Shown in pieces: positions 44,560-52,460 of a stretch of 52,460 nt of DNA. Source of the DNA: Myxococcota bacterium (GTDB lineage Bacteria > Myxococcota_A > UBA796 > CAJQPC01); the NCBI GenBank assembly GCA_023150845.1, contig JAKLKD010000068.1, positions 1 to 52,460 on the forward strand, read 5' to 3'. Each line of letters opens with the position of its first letter. The stretch's first letter is position 1. The translations under genes were made by a program, and so were the position numbers. Under the pieces are notes generated by a model, which saw only the letters and a program-made list of their open reading frames with translations, was not told where the DNA came from and did no database searches.

Positions 44560-45102
44560 ATGGCTGGCAAACGTGCTCATGTCCAGGAAGAGCCGCTGAA
44601 CCTGGTTCCGATTATGAACCTGGTCTCGATTCTCATCCCCTTCCTGTTGATGGCGGCGCAGTTCGTGACCCTCGCGGTCATCGACTCCACTCTCCCCGCG
44701 ATCGGGCCGCCCCAGGAGGTCGAGACCCCTCCCGACAAGCCCCCGCTCATGCTCTCCGTGGCCGTCACCAACGAAGGCTTCACGGTGATGGGCGCTGACG
44801 CGGTGCTCAACCCCCAAGGTGCGCCGCCCTCGGCGGACGCTGGCCCGACCGTGCCGTGCCAGGAGCGCCCCTGTCAGACTCCCCAGTCCTACGACTACAA
44901 GGCGCTGACCGAGCTCCTCAACCAGATCAAGGATCAGTACCCCGACGACGAGACCGTCATCTTGGTGCCTGAGTCCCGGATCCCCTACGAGGTCATCGTC
45001 TTGCTCATGGACGCCACCCGTGAGGACGTGAACAAGAAGGACGACAAGGGCAAGTCCCGGTTGCTCTTCCCCAACGTGGTCATCGCCGGCGGCGCAGGCT
45101 GA
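44560..45102 (+). CDS. ExbD/TolR-like protein with Asn in place of the membrane Asp
   Basis: 180 residues. A single membrane segment (about 14-41, LNLVPIMNLVSILIPFLLMA) and a periplasmic domain (VAVTNEGFTVMG; LLNQIKDQYPDDETVILVPE; IPYEVIVLLMDATRE) fit ExbD/TolR. The family's protonatable Asp (ExbD Asp25, in INVTPFID) aligns with Asn20 here. This subunit therefore cannot carry protons in the usual way and may be structural, in a stator where the second ExbD-like protein keeps Asp. A Cys pair (PCQERPC, 106-112) in the periplasmic part could form a disulfide. It starts 87 bases after the TolQ-like gene with CTGGAG upstream and belongs to the same operon. Confidence 0.85.
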   Translation: MAGKRAHVQEEPLNLVPIMNLVSILIPFLLMAAQFVTLAVIDSTLPAIGPPQEVETPPDKPPLMLSVAVTNEGFTVMGADAVLNPQGAPPSADAGPTVPCQERPCQTPQSYDYKALTELLNQIKDQYPDDETVILVPESRIPYEVIVLLMDATREDVNKKDDKGKSRLLFPNVVIAGGAG

Positions 45103-45165
45103 TCGGATCTCCCTCTTCCTTCTCTCCACTCTTGCCCGGTCTACCTGGGCTTTCAGAGAGCGGTC

Positions 45166-45687
45166 ATGAAAAAGCCCCGTCGTGGAACAGTCAGCGATGA
45201 GCTGAACATCACCTCGATGATGGACATGTTCACCATCATCCTGGTCTTCCTCCTCAAGTCGTACTCCACCGAGGACATCTCCGTGGCGGCGTCGGGAGAT
45301 CTAGAGCTGCCGGTCTCGACCACCATGGTCAAGCCCAAGCTCGCCGTGAACGTCGTCGTCTCCAAGTCGAGCATCACCGTGGACGGCACGCCCGTCATGG
45401 CGCTCACGCGGAAGCCTGACGAGACCGGCAAAGAGTGGATCGCTGTGCCCGACGAAGAGAAGAAGGGCCAGATGATCACGCGCCTCTACGACCGCCTCCT
45501 GGAGAAGGCGGAGCAGGCCAAGCGCATCGCCGAGGCCACGGCCTCCGAGGAGCACGCCTTCAAGGGCGAGATCCTCATGCAGTGCGACAAGGAGCTCCCG
45601 TTCTCCGTCATCCGCGAGGTCATGTACACCGCGGGCCAGGCGCAGTTCTCGAACTTCCGGTTCGTCGTCTACTCGTCTACGAGCTGA
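45166..45687 (+). CDS. ExbD/TolR-like protein with conserved membrane Asp
   Basis: 173 residues. Basic N-terminus MKKPRRGTV, then one membrane segment at about 14-33 (LNITSMMDMFTIILVFLL) in which Asp20 occupies the proton-carrying position of ExbD/TolR. The periplasmic domain includes LAVNVVVSKSSITVDGTPV and a KGEILMQCDKELPFSVIREV segment matching the family's strand-helix end. It is probably the proton-conducting partner of the TolQ-like protein, with the Asn-type paralogue upstream as second subunit. The ATG at 45166 is only 63 bases after the previous gene, but a clear ribosome site is not evident. A strong terminator-like hairpin lies 28 bases after its stop. Confidence 0.9.
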   Translation: MKKPRRGTVSDELNITSMMDMFTIILVFLLKSYSTEDISVAASGDLELPVSTTMVKPKLAVNVVVSKSSITVDGTPVMALTRKPDETGKEWIAVPDEEKKGQMITRLYDRLLEKAEQAKRIAEATASEEHAFKGEILMQCDKELPFSVIREVMYTAGQAQFSNFRFVVYSSTS

Positions 45688-45714
45688 TTCAGGCCCCCCT
45701 GCTCGGGGAAGTTG

Positions 45715-45765
45715 AAGGGTGTTCACTCGCGTCGCTTGCGCCAGTGGGCACCCTTCGTTTATTCT
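45715..45765 (+). terminator. intrinsic-type terminator after the stator genes
   Basis: AAGGGTGTTCACT (45715-45727) pairs along its full 13 bases with AGTGGGCACCCTT (45743-45755), counting two G-U pairs, around a 15-base loop that can form a small inner stem. It is followed by a T-rich CGTTTATTCT. This is the best intrinsic terminator in the window. The 307-base gap (45688-45994) otherwise holds no supported gene; a second promoter for the next gene is likely within it. Confidence 0.7.
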
Positions 45766-45994
45766 GCGATCGTGCCCCCGCCTGCGAAGGTGGGAGCCGG
45801 AGCGTCAAGAATCTTCGCCCAGACTCTTCACTCTGATACACTCATCCTGTGGTAACACCCGCTTGAGATCTCCCGAGAACTTCACCTCCGATTCATTGTC
45901 CGGTCTTCGGGCAGACAGGCGGGTCGCCTGGGCCTCTTCGGGGTGTGAAGTTTTCCAGGAAGCTCGGGAACCAAGGTCTACAGGGAATTGATCC

Positions 45995-47335
45995 ATGGCG
46001 CAGCCTCAGCGACAGACGCAGGTCCAGATCAAGGTTCTTCGCATCGGCATCGTCCAGGACGGCAAGATCGTCAAGGAAGAGCTGATCAAGTCTGGAGATC
46101 CCGTCACCATCGGGGACTCCGACAAGAACACCTTTCAGCTCGCCACGCCCACCTTGGGCAAGCGATTCCAGCTCTTTGAGCCCCAGAAAGGCGGCACGTA
46201 CAACCTTGTCTTCACCGACGGCATGACCGGCCGCGTGTCGTACAAGGATGACGTGCTGGGCTTTGACCAGCTCAAGACCGCGAGTGAGGTCGTCAAGAAG
46301 TCGGACGGCTTCCACCTGCCGCTGAACGACAGCAACCGCGGCAAGATCATCGTCGACGGCCTCACGATCCTCTTCCAGTTCGTGCCGCCGCCGCCCGAGC
46401 CCTTGGGCGCGTCGATGGACTTCCGGCCGAAGTTCATCGAGGACGACGACCCCGTCTACTATGGCTTCCTCAGCGTGTTCTGGGCCCTGGGCATCGTCTT
46501 CGGCATCATCACGGTGAACGCGCCGCCCCGGCAGCCCTCCGTCGATGAGCTCCCCGAGCGCTTCACCCAGATCATCAGCACGCCTCCTTCGGAGGAGACC
46601 CCTCCGCCCCCTGAGCCTGTCGAGTCCGACGAGGGCGAGCAGGTGGTCAAGAAGGAGGAGGCGGAGTCCTCGGAGAAGGTCGCCAAGAAGCCGGAGAAGG
46701 ACGCCGCGGCGCGCCGTGAGCAGGCCCGTGAGCAGGTCATGCAGCAGTCCCGCCTGCTGATGGCGATCATCGGTACGCGCGGTGAGTCCGCCTCGGGCAG
46801 CCGCGTCGAGGATCTCCTCGGCGAGGGCGACTTCGCGGGTCAGGACCTCGACGCCGCCTTGGCGAACGTCTCCGGCGCTGAGGTCGCCTCGTCCACCTCC
46901 ATGGAGGCCCGCACGGGCACCGCGGGTGGCCGCCGTGACGCGGACATCGGCGACCTGCAGGGCGGAAAGGTCGGCGCTGTCGGCGTCGGCTCAGGCCCGG
47001 CCGTCCAGGTCAGCGGCAACATCGGCGTCGAGCAAGAGGACGCCTACCTTGAGTCCGGCGACGCCGCGGCCGTCAAGAAGGTCGTGAAGAAGCAGTCGGG
47101 CCAGGTGAAGTACTGCTACGAGTCCCAGCTCAAGTCCAACCCCACCCTCGCGGGTCGTGTGGAGATCACCTTCTTGGTGAAGGCGGGCCGCGTCACCAGC
47201 GCCAAGGCCGCCTCGAACAGCACCGGCAGCGACGCCTTGGCCCAGTGCATCGTCGGCAAGGTGAAGAGCTGGCGCTTCGGTGAGGACGTCGTCGGCGAGT
47301 TCACCTACCCGTTCTCGCTCACGCCCTCGAGCTGA
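45995..47335 (+). CDS. trans-envelope protein: FHA-like domain, membrane helix, TonB-like C-domain (GltG/AgmX-like)
   Basis: 446 residues. Cytoplasmic N-domain (about 8-130) has an FHA-like fold (VTIGDSDKNTFQL) but lacks the GR and S-x-x-H phosphopeptide residues. One membrane helix at about 154-174 (VYYGFLSVFWALGIVFGIIT), then a Pro/Glu/Lys-rich periplasmic stretch, a Gly-rich region, and a C-terminal TonB-like domain at about 352-443 with Cys374 and Cys418 (VKYCYESQLKSNP; ALAQCIVGKVKSWRFG), the AgmX/PglI-type C-terminus. It could bridge cytoplasm to outer membrane and transmit force from the stator, as proposed for GltG/GltJ in M. xanthus. ATG 45995 has AGGGA upstream. It is a single-gene unit after the terminator at 45715. 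Confidence 0.85.
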   Translation: MAQPQRQTQVQIKVLRIGIVQDGKIVKEELIKSGDPVTIGDSDKNTFQLATPTLGKRFQLFEPQKGGTYNLVFTDGMTGRVSYKDDVLGFDQLKTASEVVKKSDGFHLPLNDSNRGKIIVDGLTILFQFVPPPPEPLGASMDFRPKFIEDDDPVYYGFLSVFWALGIVFGIITVNAPPRQPSVDELPERFTQIISTPPSEETPPPPEPVESDEGEQVVKKEEAESSEKVAKKPEKDAAARREQAREQVMQQSRLLMAIIGTRGESASGSRVEDLLGEGDFAGQDLDAALANVSGAEVASSTSMEARTGTAGGRRDADIGDLQGGKVGAVGVGSGPAVQVSGNIGVEQEDAYLESGDAAAVKKVVKKQSGQVKYCYESQLKSNPTLAGRVEITFLVKAGRVTSAKAASNSTGSDALAQCIVGKVKSWRFGEDVVGEFTYPFSLTPSS

Positions 47336-47352
47336 TTCATCGTTCGTTCGCC

Positions 47353-47387
47353 GACCGGGCCGGGCGCTCACCACGTCCGGCCCGTCG
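47353..47387 (+). terminator. GC-rich hairpin after the GltG-like gene
   Basis: GGGCCGGGCG (47357-47366) pairs with CGTCCGGCCC (47374-47383) with one G-U, plus outer CGAC/GTCG pairs around a bulge, 18 bases after the stop. It is followed by TCGTGCGTTTGG rather than a clean U-tract. Probable terminator. Confidence 0.55.
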
Positions 47388-47886
47388 TGCGTTTGGGGGG
47401 GACGTCATGGGCCTGACGCTGTCGCTCTCCGCTCCTGCGGTCGCCCGCGCCACGGCCGCGCCGCGCTCGCGGATCCTCCTCGGAGCCAGAGATGCGAAGG
47501 AAAGGGATGTGAAAGATCCAAATTTTGAGGCAGGTCGCCGTCGCGTGCGTGCGGCGCCGCCAATCTTCGGTCACCCGGGCGCGGGTCGGCGGGCCTCGGC
47601 CGGTCGAGCGAGCGCCGGTCGGCGGGGCAGGGGGCTCCGGTCCGAGCTCGGCGTCGAGCGGTCGGGGAGATCCGCCGAGAGTTTGACGAAGACACTACAG
47701 ATCGTGGCGCGCGCGTCATCGAGTGGTCTCGCGTCGGCGCCTGCCGAGGATTCTTTCAGCCACGGCAAGGAGTTGCCCTCCTCACGATCGAGCGTGGCCC
47801 GCTCACGAGACCTTGATCTTTCCTTCAGATCCGGTGATCTGGAATGATCTGTGCGGTGTCTGAACAACATGAGAGGCGGCGTGCGG
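47388..47886. other. long non-coding gap, no gene supported
   Basis: About 500 bases without a convincing gene. The plus-strand open frame at 47407-47847 has no family resemblance, is Arg/Ser-rich like out-of-frame GC-rich sequence, and lacks a ribosome site. Visible features are a direct repeat GGTCGGCGGG at about 47585 and 47617, an A+T-rich patch near 47508-47530, and a hairpin CAGATC-CGGT-GATCTG at 47826-47841 within a cluster of four GATC sites (47815-47850). A small RNA or regulatory region is possible. Confidence 0.5.
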
Positions 47887-47916
47887 TTGACAGCCCCGCC
47901 CGTTCAACGGTAACGT
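47887..47916 (+). promoter_or_regulatory. promoter with perfect -35 before the 178-residue protein
   Basis: TTGACA (47887-47892) followed 18 bases later by TAACGT (47911-47916), a weak -10. Transcription would start near 47923, giving a leader of about 17 bases containing the ribosome site CAGGAG before ATG 47940. Confidence 0.55.
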
Positions 47917-47939
47917 CCTGCTGTCCTCAGGAGTGCGTC

Positions 47940-48476
47940 ATGACCATTCGGAACCTCTTCGTGCTCACCGTGGCGCTCGGGTTCAGCTCGCCCGCTGCGC
48001 TCGCCCAGGATCCGGCGAGCCAAGGCGAGGTCGTGAGCGGCTCCTCGACGTCTTCTTCGCAGAAGATCCAGTTCGGCCGCGACGCGATCACCGACATGAA
48101 GGCGACCGCTGAGTACGTCAACGGCCTGCTCGTCACCGCCCAGCCCGAGCAGGACGCGGTGAAGATTCAGTGCCTCAACAAGAAGCTCTCCGCCGTGCGC
48201 GCGCTGGTCCAGGTCAGCGAGTCTGCGTTGGCGAGCATGCAGGAGGCCCTCGCCGTCGGAGACGACGGGCGCGCCGACTACGAGTTCCGGAAGATCGGCG
48301 TCGCCAAGAACAAGGCGAACCAGTTCCGGGGCGAGGCGGACGCTTGTGTCGGCGAAGAGGGGAAGGCCGAGACCCAAGAGAGCGCCAAGTACGAGGGCGC
48401 TGAGCTCAGTGAGACCATCGCCGATGGGAACACGGGCATCGGGATCGACCCTCCTGGCGTCTCGCCCTTTGAGTGA
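47940..48476 (+). CDS. small periplasmic protein of unknown function
   Basis: 178 residues. Signal peptide MTIRNLFVLTVALGFSSPAA ending at LAQ. The mature part is mainly helical (RDAITDMKATAEYVNGLLVT; KKLSAVRALVQVSESALASM; EFRKIGVAKNKANQFRGEAD) with two Cys (IQCLNKK and DACVGEE) placed to form a disulfide, and a low-complexity Gly/Pro end. I do not recognise the family. ATG 47940 has AGGAG five to six bases upstream and a promoter at 47887. It is followed after 104 bases by an outer-membrane barrel gene, so it may act as a periplasmic partner of that protein. Confidence 0.75.
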   Translation: MTIRNLFVLTVALGFSSPAALAQDPASQGEVVSGSSTSSSQKIQFGRDAITDMKATAEYVNGLLVTAQPEQDAVKIQCLNKKLSAVRALVQVSESALASMQEALAVGDDGRADYEFRKIGVAKNKANQFRGEADACVGEEGKAETQESAKYEGAELSETIADGNTGIGIDPPGVSPFE

Positions 48477-48580
48477 GCGCGTTCTACAATCCGAGGACGC
48501 GCCGCCCACACGGGTCGCGCGAAAGACTTCTCGCGGCCCCGCCGCTCGCTGAGGTAGGCCAGACGTTGAGGCAAGAAGCG

Positions 48581-50035
48581 ATGACAAAGAACCTTCGGGG
48601 GAACGAGAGGGGCGCGTCCGCGGCTCGATCGTTCGGTGCGCTCTTCGCGACGTTGCTCCTCGCCGCGCCGGCCACGGCGGGTGGGCCCGGCAGCGGCGTC
48701 CGCTTCGCGGATCACGGCCTGATCACGCCCACCCTCGACGTTGGCACGCAGTTCCAGTCCAACCCGTTCCTCGTGGACGGCGGTGGCACCTCGGCGGACC
48801 GCCAGGTCGTGCGAGGCGTCAACCTCCTCGCCCGGCCCCAGATCAAGCTTGAGGTCACGAACGACCTCCTCGTCTTCGACCTCACCGCGAGCCTCGCCGC
48901 CCGGCAGTTCCTCAACAAGTCCGCCCGCAACCTCAGCCGCGCCACGGACTCCACCGCGCTGGCCAACTTAGAGCTGCTCCCCGACGCCGTCGTGGGCCTC
49001 AAGGTCGGCGAGGACTTCTACATCGACAACCGCCCGTCCGAGGCCCGCTTCGCCGGTCTTGAGGACAACACAGGGCGCCCCTTCGTCACCCAGGTGCACT
49101 CCGGCTCCGACGCCTGGCTGGCGGTTCACCCCGGCGGTGCCCTGAACATCGACGTCGGCGGCTTCTTCGACGTAGACGACTTCTCCACGAACCCGAACTC
49201 GACGCCGTCTCCGACAGACGACAACAACTCGGGCGTGCTGGGCGCCGACCTCAACAACCGCTGGCGTTACGGCCCTCAGCTCGACGTCAAGTGGGCGTTC
49301 TTCCCCAAGACCTCGCTCCTCGCCAGCGCGGAGTTTGAGCGGTTCAACTGGGAGAACAACCTCATCCAGACCACGGGCGGCACGGCCCTGGAGTTCTCTG
49401 ACGACTGGCTGGCGATGCCCGACGGCATCGGCTTCCGCGTGAACGCTGGCCTCTCCGGCCGCTTCACCAAGAAGATCGTGCTCAACACGACGGTCGGCTA
49501 CGGCCAGCTCCGCTACGACACCACCTCCGTCGAGGAGGAGGCCGCCGCGAAGGCCGCCGCTGGGGTCCAGGGCCTGGACAGCCTCGACGCCGCGAGCCAG
49601 GGCTGGGACGCCACGCTCTCCACCTTTGGTGAGGGCCTGCTCGTGACGAGTAAGCTCGCCTGGGCGCCGCGTAAGAACCAGACCTTCTCGCTCGGCTACG
49701 TCAAGGACTACCAGGACTCCTGGTTCACCAACTACGTCAGCTACCACTACGGCTTCTTGCGGTACGAGGGCAAGCTGAGCCGTCGCCTCACGGTGAACGG
49801 CAACTTCGGCTACCGCATGGAGAAGTACCGCGGCCACGTCACCCGGGATGACCAGGTGACGACGCTGATGGTCGGCGGCACCTACAGCCTCCAGAACTGG
49901 CTCGCCGTGTCCGTAGACACGGGCTGGAACCGCCGCGTGAGCTGCCCGGACGGCCTCTGCGCGAACGGCAACGCCGACTCCCGCCGCGAGTACGACAACG
50001 TGCCCGTGAACCTGCTGTTCACGTTCTCTTACTGA
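48581..50035 (+). CDS. outer-membrane beta-barrel protein
   Basis: 484 residues. Signal peptide (SFGALFATLLLAAPATA, ending near residue 32), then alternating amphipathic strands with many Tyr, Trp, Asn and Asp turns (LITPTLDVGTQFQSNPFLVD; KLEVTNDLLVFDLTASLAAR; WRYGPQLDVKWAFFPKTSLL; TVNGNFGYRMEKYRGHV), ending VPVNLLFTFSY with an aromatic last residue as recognised by the BAM machinery. The layout resembles the barrel family found beside exopolysaccharide or gliding loci. It could be the outer-membrane element of the machine encoded upstream, but that link rests on proximity only. ATG 48581 has GAGG about ten bases upstream. It converges on galE. Confidence 0.85.
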   Translation: MTKNLRGNERGASAARSFGALFATLLLAAPATAGGPGSGVRFADHGLITPTLDVGTQFQSNPFLVDGGGTSADRQVVRGVNLLARPQIKLEVTNDLLVFDLTASLAARQFLNKSARNLSRATDSTALANLELLPDAVVGLKVGEDFYIDNRPSEARFAGLEDNTGRPFVTQVHSGSDAWLAVHPGGALNIDVGGFFDVDDFSTNPNSTPSPTDDNNSGVLGADLNNRWRYGPQLDVKWAFFPKTSLLASAEFERFNWENNLIQTTGGTALEFSDDWLAMPDGIGFRVNAGLSGRFTKKIVLNTTVGYGQLRYDTTSVEEEAAAKAAAGVQGLDSLDAASQGWDATLSTFGEGLLVTSKLAWAPRKNQTFSLGYVKDYQDSWFTNYVSYHYGFLRYEGKLSRRLTVNGNFGYRMEKYRGHVTRDDQVTTLMVGGTYSLQNWLAVSVDTGWNRRVSCPDGLCANGNADSRREYDNVPVNLLFTFSY

Positions 50036-50039
50036 GCGG

Positions 50040-50070
50040 CGCGGCGGCGCTCCCGCCACGACCCGCCGCG
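50040..50070. terminator. bidirectional GC hairpin between the barrel gene and galE
   Basis: CGCGGCGG (50040-50047) and CCGCCGCG (50063-50070) form an 8-base stem with a 15-base loop in the 40-base gap between convergent genes. No U-tract on either strand; positional evidence only. Confidence 0.4.
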
Positions 50071-50075
50071 GGGGC

Positions 50076-51053
<978 letters not shown>

Positions 51054-51133
51054 TCACGTCTCCTTCGCGTGGGGGCGCACGCCCGATTCCGTCGCTTGTG
51101 TAGAGCCCCGTGTCAAGCGAACGGACCACCCTC

Positions 51134-51161
51134 TTGCGTGTATGATGTGATACCTTAGATT
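51134..51161 (+). promoter_or_regulatory. candidate ftsK promoter
   Basis: TTGCGT (51134-51139) and TAGATT (51156-51161), 16 bases apart, in an A+T-rich stretch about 57 bases before the start. An alternative -10, TATGAT (51141-51146), matches five of six bases but lacks a partner. The motif TGTCA recurs at 51111, 51161 and 51172. Confidence 0.4.
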
Positions 51162-51217
51162 GTCAGATGACGTGTCAAGAGCTTTGAGGTTGACCGTCCT
51201 CTGGACAGGAGCTGAGA

Positions 51218-52460
51218 GTGGCCCGCACCGCAAACGCCGTGGAGAAGACCTCCAGCGGTCGCAAGTCCAGCGCCGGGGAGAAGAAGCCTCGGGCGCGCGC
51301 CGCGAAGGCTGACACGCCGCCCAGCGCCGAGCCCAGCGCGGCGAGCCGCGCGGGTTTCACCCCCGAGAACCGCCGGTTCCTCCTGTATCTTGGCGGCTTG
51401 GCGGCCTGCGGGTTCACGACCTTGGCCTTGGCCTCGTACTCGCCCACGGACCCAGCCTTCTCCCGCCGCTCGTCGGTGGAGGAGATCGCCAACTGGTGTG
51501 GGCGCTCCGGCGCGGCCCTGGCGGACGTGCTGTACCAGCTCTTCGGGTACTCCTCCTGGTCGGTGCTGCTCGTCGGGCTCTGGCTCGGCCTGCGCTTCGC
51601 TCGACACCCCTCGGCCACCTTCACGAAGCTCCTCGCGGGCGGCCTGGCGAGCTGGTGGACCGCGGCGCTCCTCGCCCTGGTGACCTGGCCCCATGTCCGC
51701 CCCGGCTTCCCCATCGGCGGGGCCCTGGGCGCGGCGAGCGCGGAGTGGCTGCTCTTACACCTGGGCACCGTCGGGTCCTACGTCGCGGTGGTCTCGACCA
51801 TCGCCGCGGGCCTCACGGTGATGTTGGGCATTGACTGGGAGACCTTGGCCGGTCGCGGCGTGAGCGCCGTCGAGTCCAAGGCGCCCGTGGTCCGTGGTGG
51901 CCTCGCTCGGGCCGCTGGCGCGGCGGCGGGCGCGGCGGGCGCGGCGGTGGGCGGCGGCGTGGCCTTCGGCCAGCGCGCGCTGAGCTCCTTCTCGTTCCGG
52001 CGCGGCGAGGGCCCGACCCCCAACGAGGTCGGCTGGCCCTCCGATCTCACCGACGACGAGACGAGCGAAGAGGTCGAGCGCTCCGTGCCCGCCGCGCGGC
52101 CGAGCGCCCCTGAGCCGCGCATGAACCTCGCCGAGCCCCGGCTGACCTTGGCCTTTGGCGCCGCCCCCGCGGCGACGCCGACCGTCGAGCCTGCGCTCCC
52201 CGAGCAGGAGCCCGTCGAGCGCACGGAGTACGCCGTCCGGGAGCTGGTCGAGGTGGAGGTCACCGCGACCGTCGCCCCGCCCTCACGCCCGAGCCGGGCC
52301 GCCCCGCTGGAGGACGGCTGGGGCGCGATGCGCTGGCCCGACGGTGAGCCCACCCCCAAGCGCCCTGAGGCGCCAGCGCCGGTCGTGGCGCCGGTGATCG
52401 CCGCCGCTGCGCCCGTGGTGGTCGCCGCCGCGCCTGTCGTGGCGCCTGTCGTGGCCGCCG
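51218..52460 (+). CDS. ftsK: FtsK/SpoIIIE-type DNA translocase, N-terminal part (cut by window edge)
   Basis: 414 codons are visible. GTG 51218 has AGGAG six bases upstream. A basic N-terminus (about 1-45) precedes a four-helix membrane region: FLLYLGGLAACGFTTLALAS, the family signature SYSPTDPAFSRRSS, then CGRSGAALADVLYQLFGYSS and WSVLLVGLWLGLRFA, a third helix LLAGGLASWWTAALLALVTW and a fourth near GSYVAVVSTIAAGLTVMLG. After about 220 comes the disordered linker, rich in Ala, Pro and Glu, with APVV-type repeats at the window edge. The motor and gamma domains lie beyond 52460. FtsK pumps chromosome ends through the septum and supports dimer resolution. It is divergent from galE. Confidence 0.92.
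   Translation, partial: MARTANAVEKTSSGRKSSAGEKKPRARAAKADTPPSAEPSAASRAGFTPENRRFLLYLGGLAACGFTTLALASYSPTDPAFSRRSSVEEIANWCGRSGAALADVLYQLFGYSSWSVLLVGLWLGLRFARHPSATFTKLLAGGLASWWTAALLALVTWPHVRPGFPIGGALGAASAEWLLLHLGTVGSYVAVVSTIAAGLTVMLGIDWETLAGRGVSAVESKAPVVRGGLARAAGAAAGAAGAAVGGGVAFGQRALSSFSFRRGEGPTPNEVGWPSDLTDDETSEEVERSVPAARPSAPEPRMNLAEPRLTLAFGAAPAATPTVEPALPEQEPVERTEYAVRELVEVEVTATVAPPSRPSRAAPLEDGWGAMRWPDGEPTPKRPEAPAPVVAPVIAAAAPVVVAAAPVVAPVVAA

Noticed and set aside
45719-45991. 90-residue frame between the second ExbD-like gene and the GltG-like gene
   Set aside because: It begins inside the terminator hairpin, has no ribosome site and no coding-like composition.
47407-47847. 146-residue plus-strand open frame in the long gap
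   Set aside because: No convincing ribosome site, Arg/Ser/Ala composition typical of random GC-rich frames, and no motif.

Overview
The window is very G+C-rich (close to 70% by eye) and densely coded on both strands. It looks like a chromosomal segment of a Gram-negative bacterium of the Myxococcota (former Deltaproteobacteria). Supporting signs are a C-terminal MYXO-CTERM-type sorting signal, a Ser/Thr kinase with a formylglycine-enzyme-like tail, FHA-domain proteins, a sigma54 activator, and a long locus resembling the myxobacterial Agl-Glt gliding-motility/trans-envelope machine. There is no CRISPR array, insertion sequence, phage or plasmid signature. The only RNA gene seen is tRNA-Phe(GAA).

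Layout. 1-3900 (minus): an operon of a cell-wall-amidase-like lipoprotein, a short MetE-like protein, a DUF4476 secreted protein and a MuiA-type DUF4139/4140 protein that runs off the left edge. 3956-8885 (plus): a cation diffusion facilitator, an FHA-winged-helix protein, a Ser/Thr kinase with an FGE-like tail, and a 53-residue proline-rich protein. 15846-8900 (minus): a six-gene envelope/proteolysis operon (DctP-like binding protein, secreted protein, Xaa-Pro aminopeptidase, stomatin-like protein, a protein with a degenerate M48 peptidase domain, FHA protein). 15986-19528: guaB (plus), then scoB/scoA and a solitary rplC (minus). 19683-28896: two membrane proteins, a divergent RelA/SpoT-like protein, an mfd gene broken by an internal deletion and frameshift, a MYXO-CTERM protein and glpK. 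29002-33343 (minus): a small Cys-rich secreted protein, tRNA-Phe, an NtrC-type regulator and an SppA protease with an N-terminal barrel-like domain. 33635-50035 (plus): dacB, then the multi-gene envelope machine (periplasmic protein, three TPR proteins, a 79-residue secreted protein, a TolQ/ExbB-like subunit, two TolR/ExbD-like subunits, an FHA-like/TonB-C trans-envelope protein), then a periplasmic protein and an outer-membrane barrel. 50076-52460: galE (minus) and the start of ftsK (plus, cut by the right edge).

How it works together. The centre of interest is 35239-47335. A strong promoter opens a set of TPR scaffolds, and a second unit encodes a proton-channel stator and a protein that could carry force from the cytoplasm to the outer membrane. 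This matches the architecture of the Agl-Glt system. The remaining genes supply housekeeping functions (GMP synthesis, ribosomal protein L3, septum DNA translocation, glycerol and ketone-body use, UDP-sugar epimerisation, peptidoglycan trimming) and Ser/Thr-phosphorylation signalling.

Genome habits visible here: several first genes have a -10-like element 5-9 bases before the start codon and no Shine-Dalgarno, suggesting leaderless mRNAs; the palindrome CCTTGG is strikingly frequent. All functional statements rest on reading motifs by eye; no database search was run.
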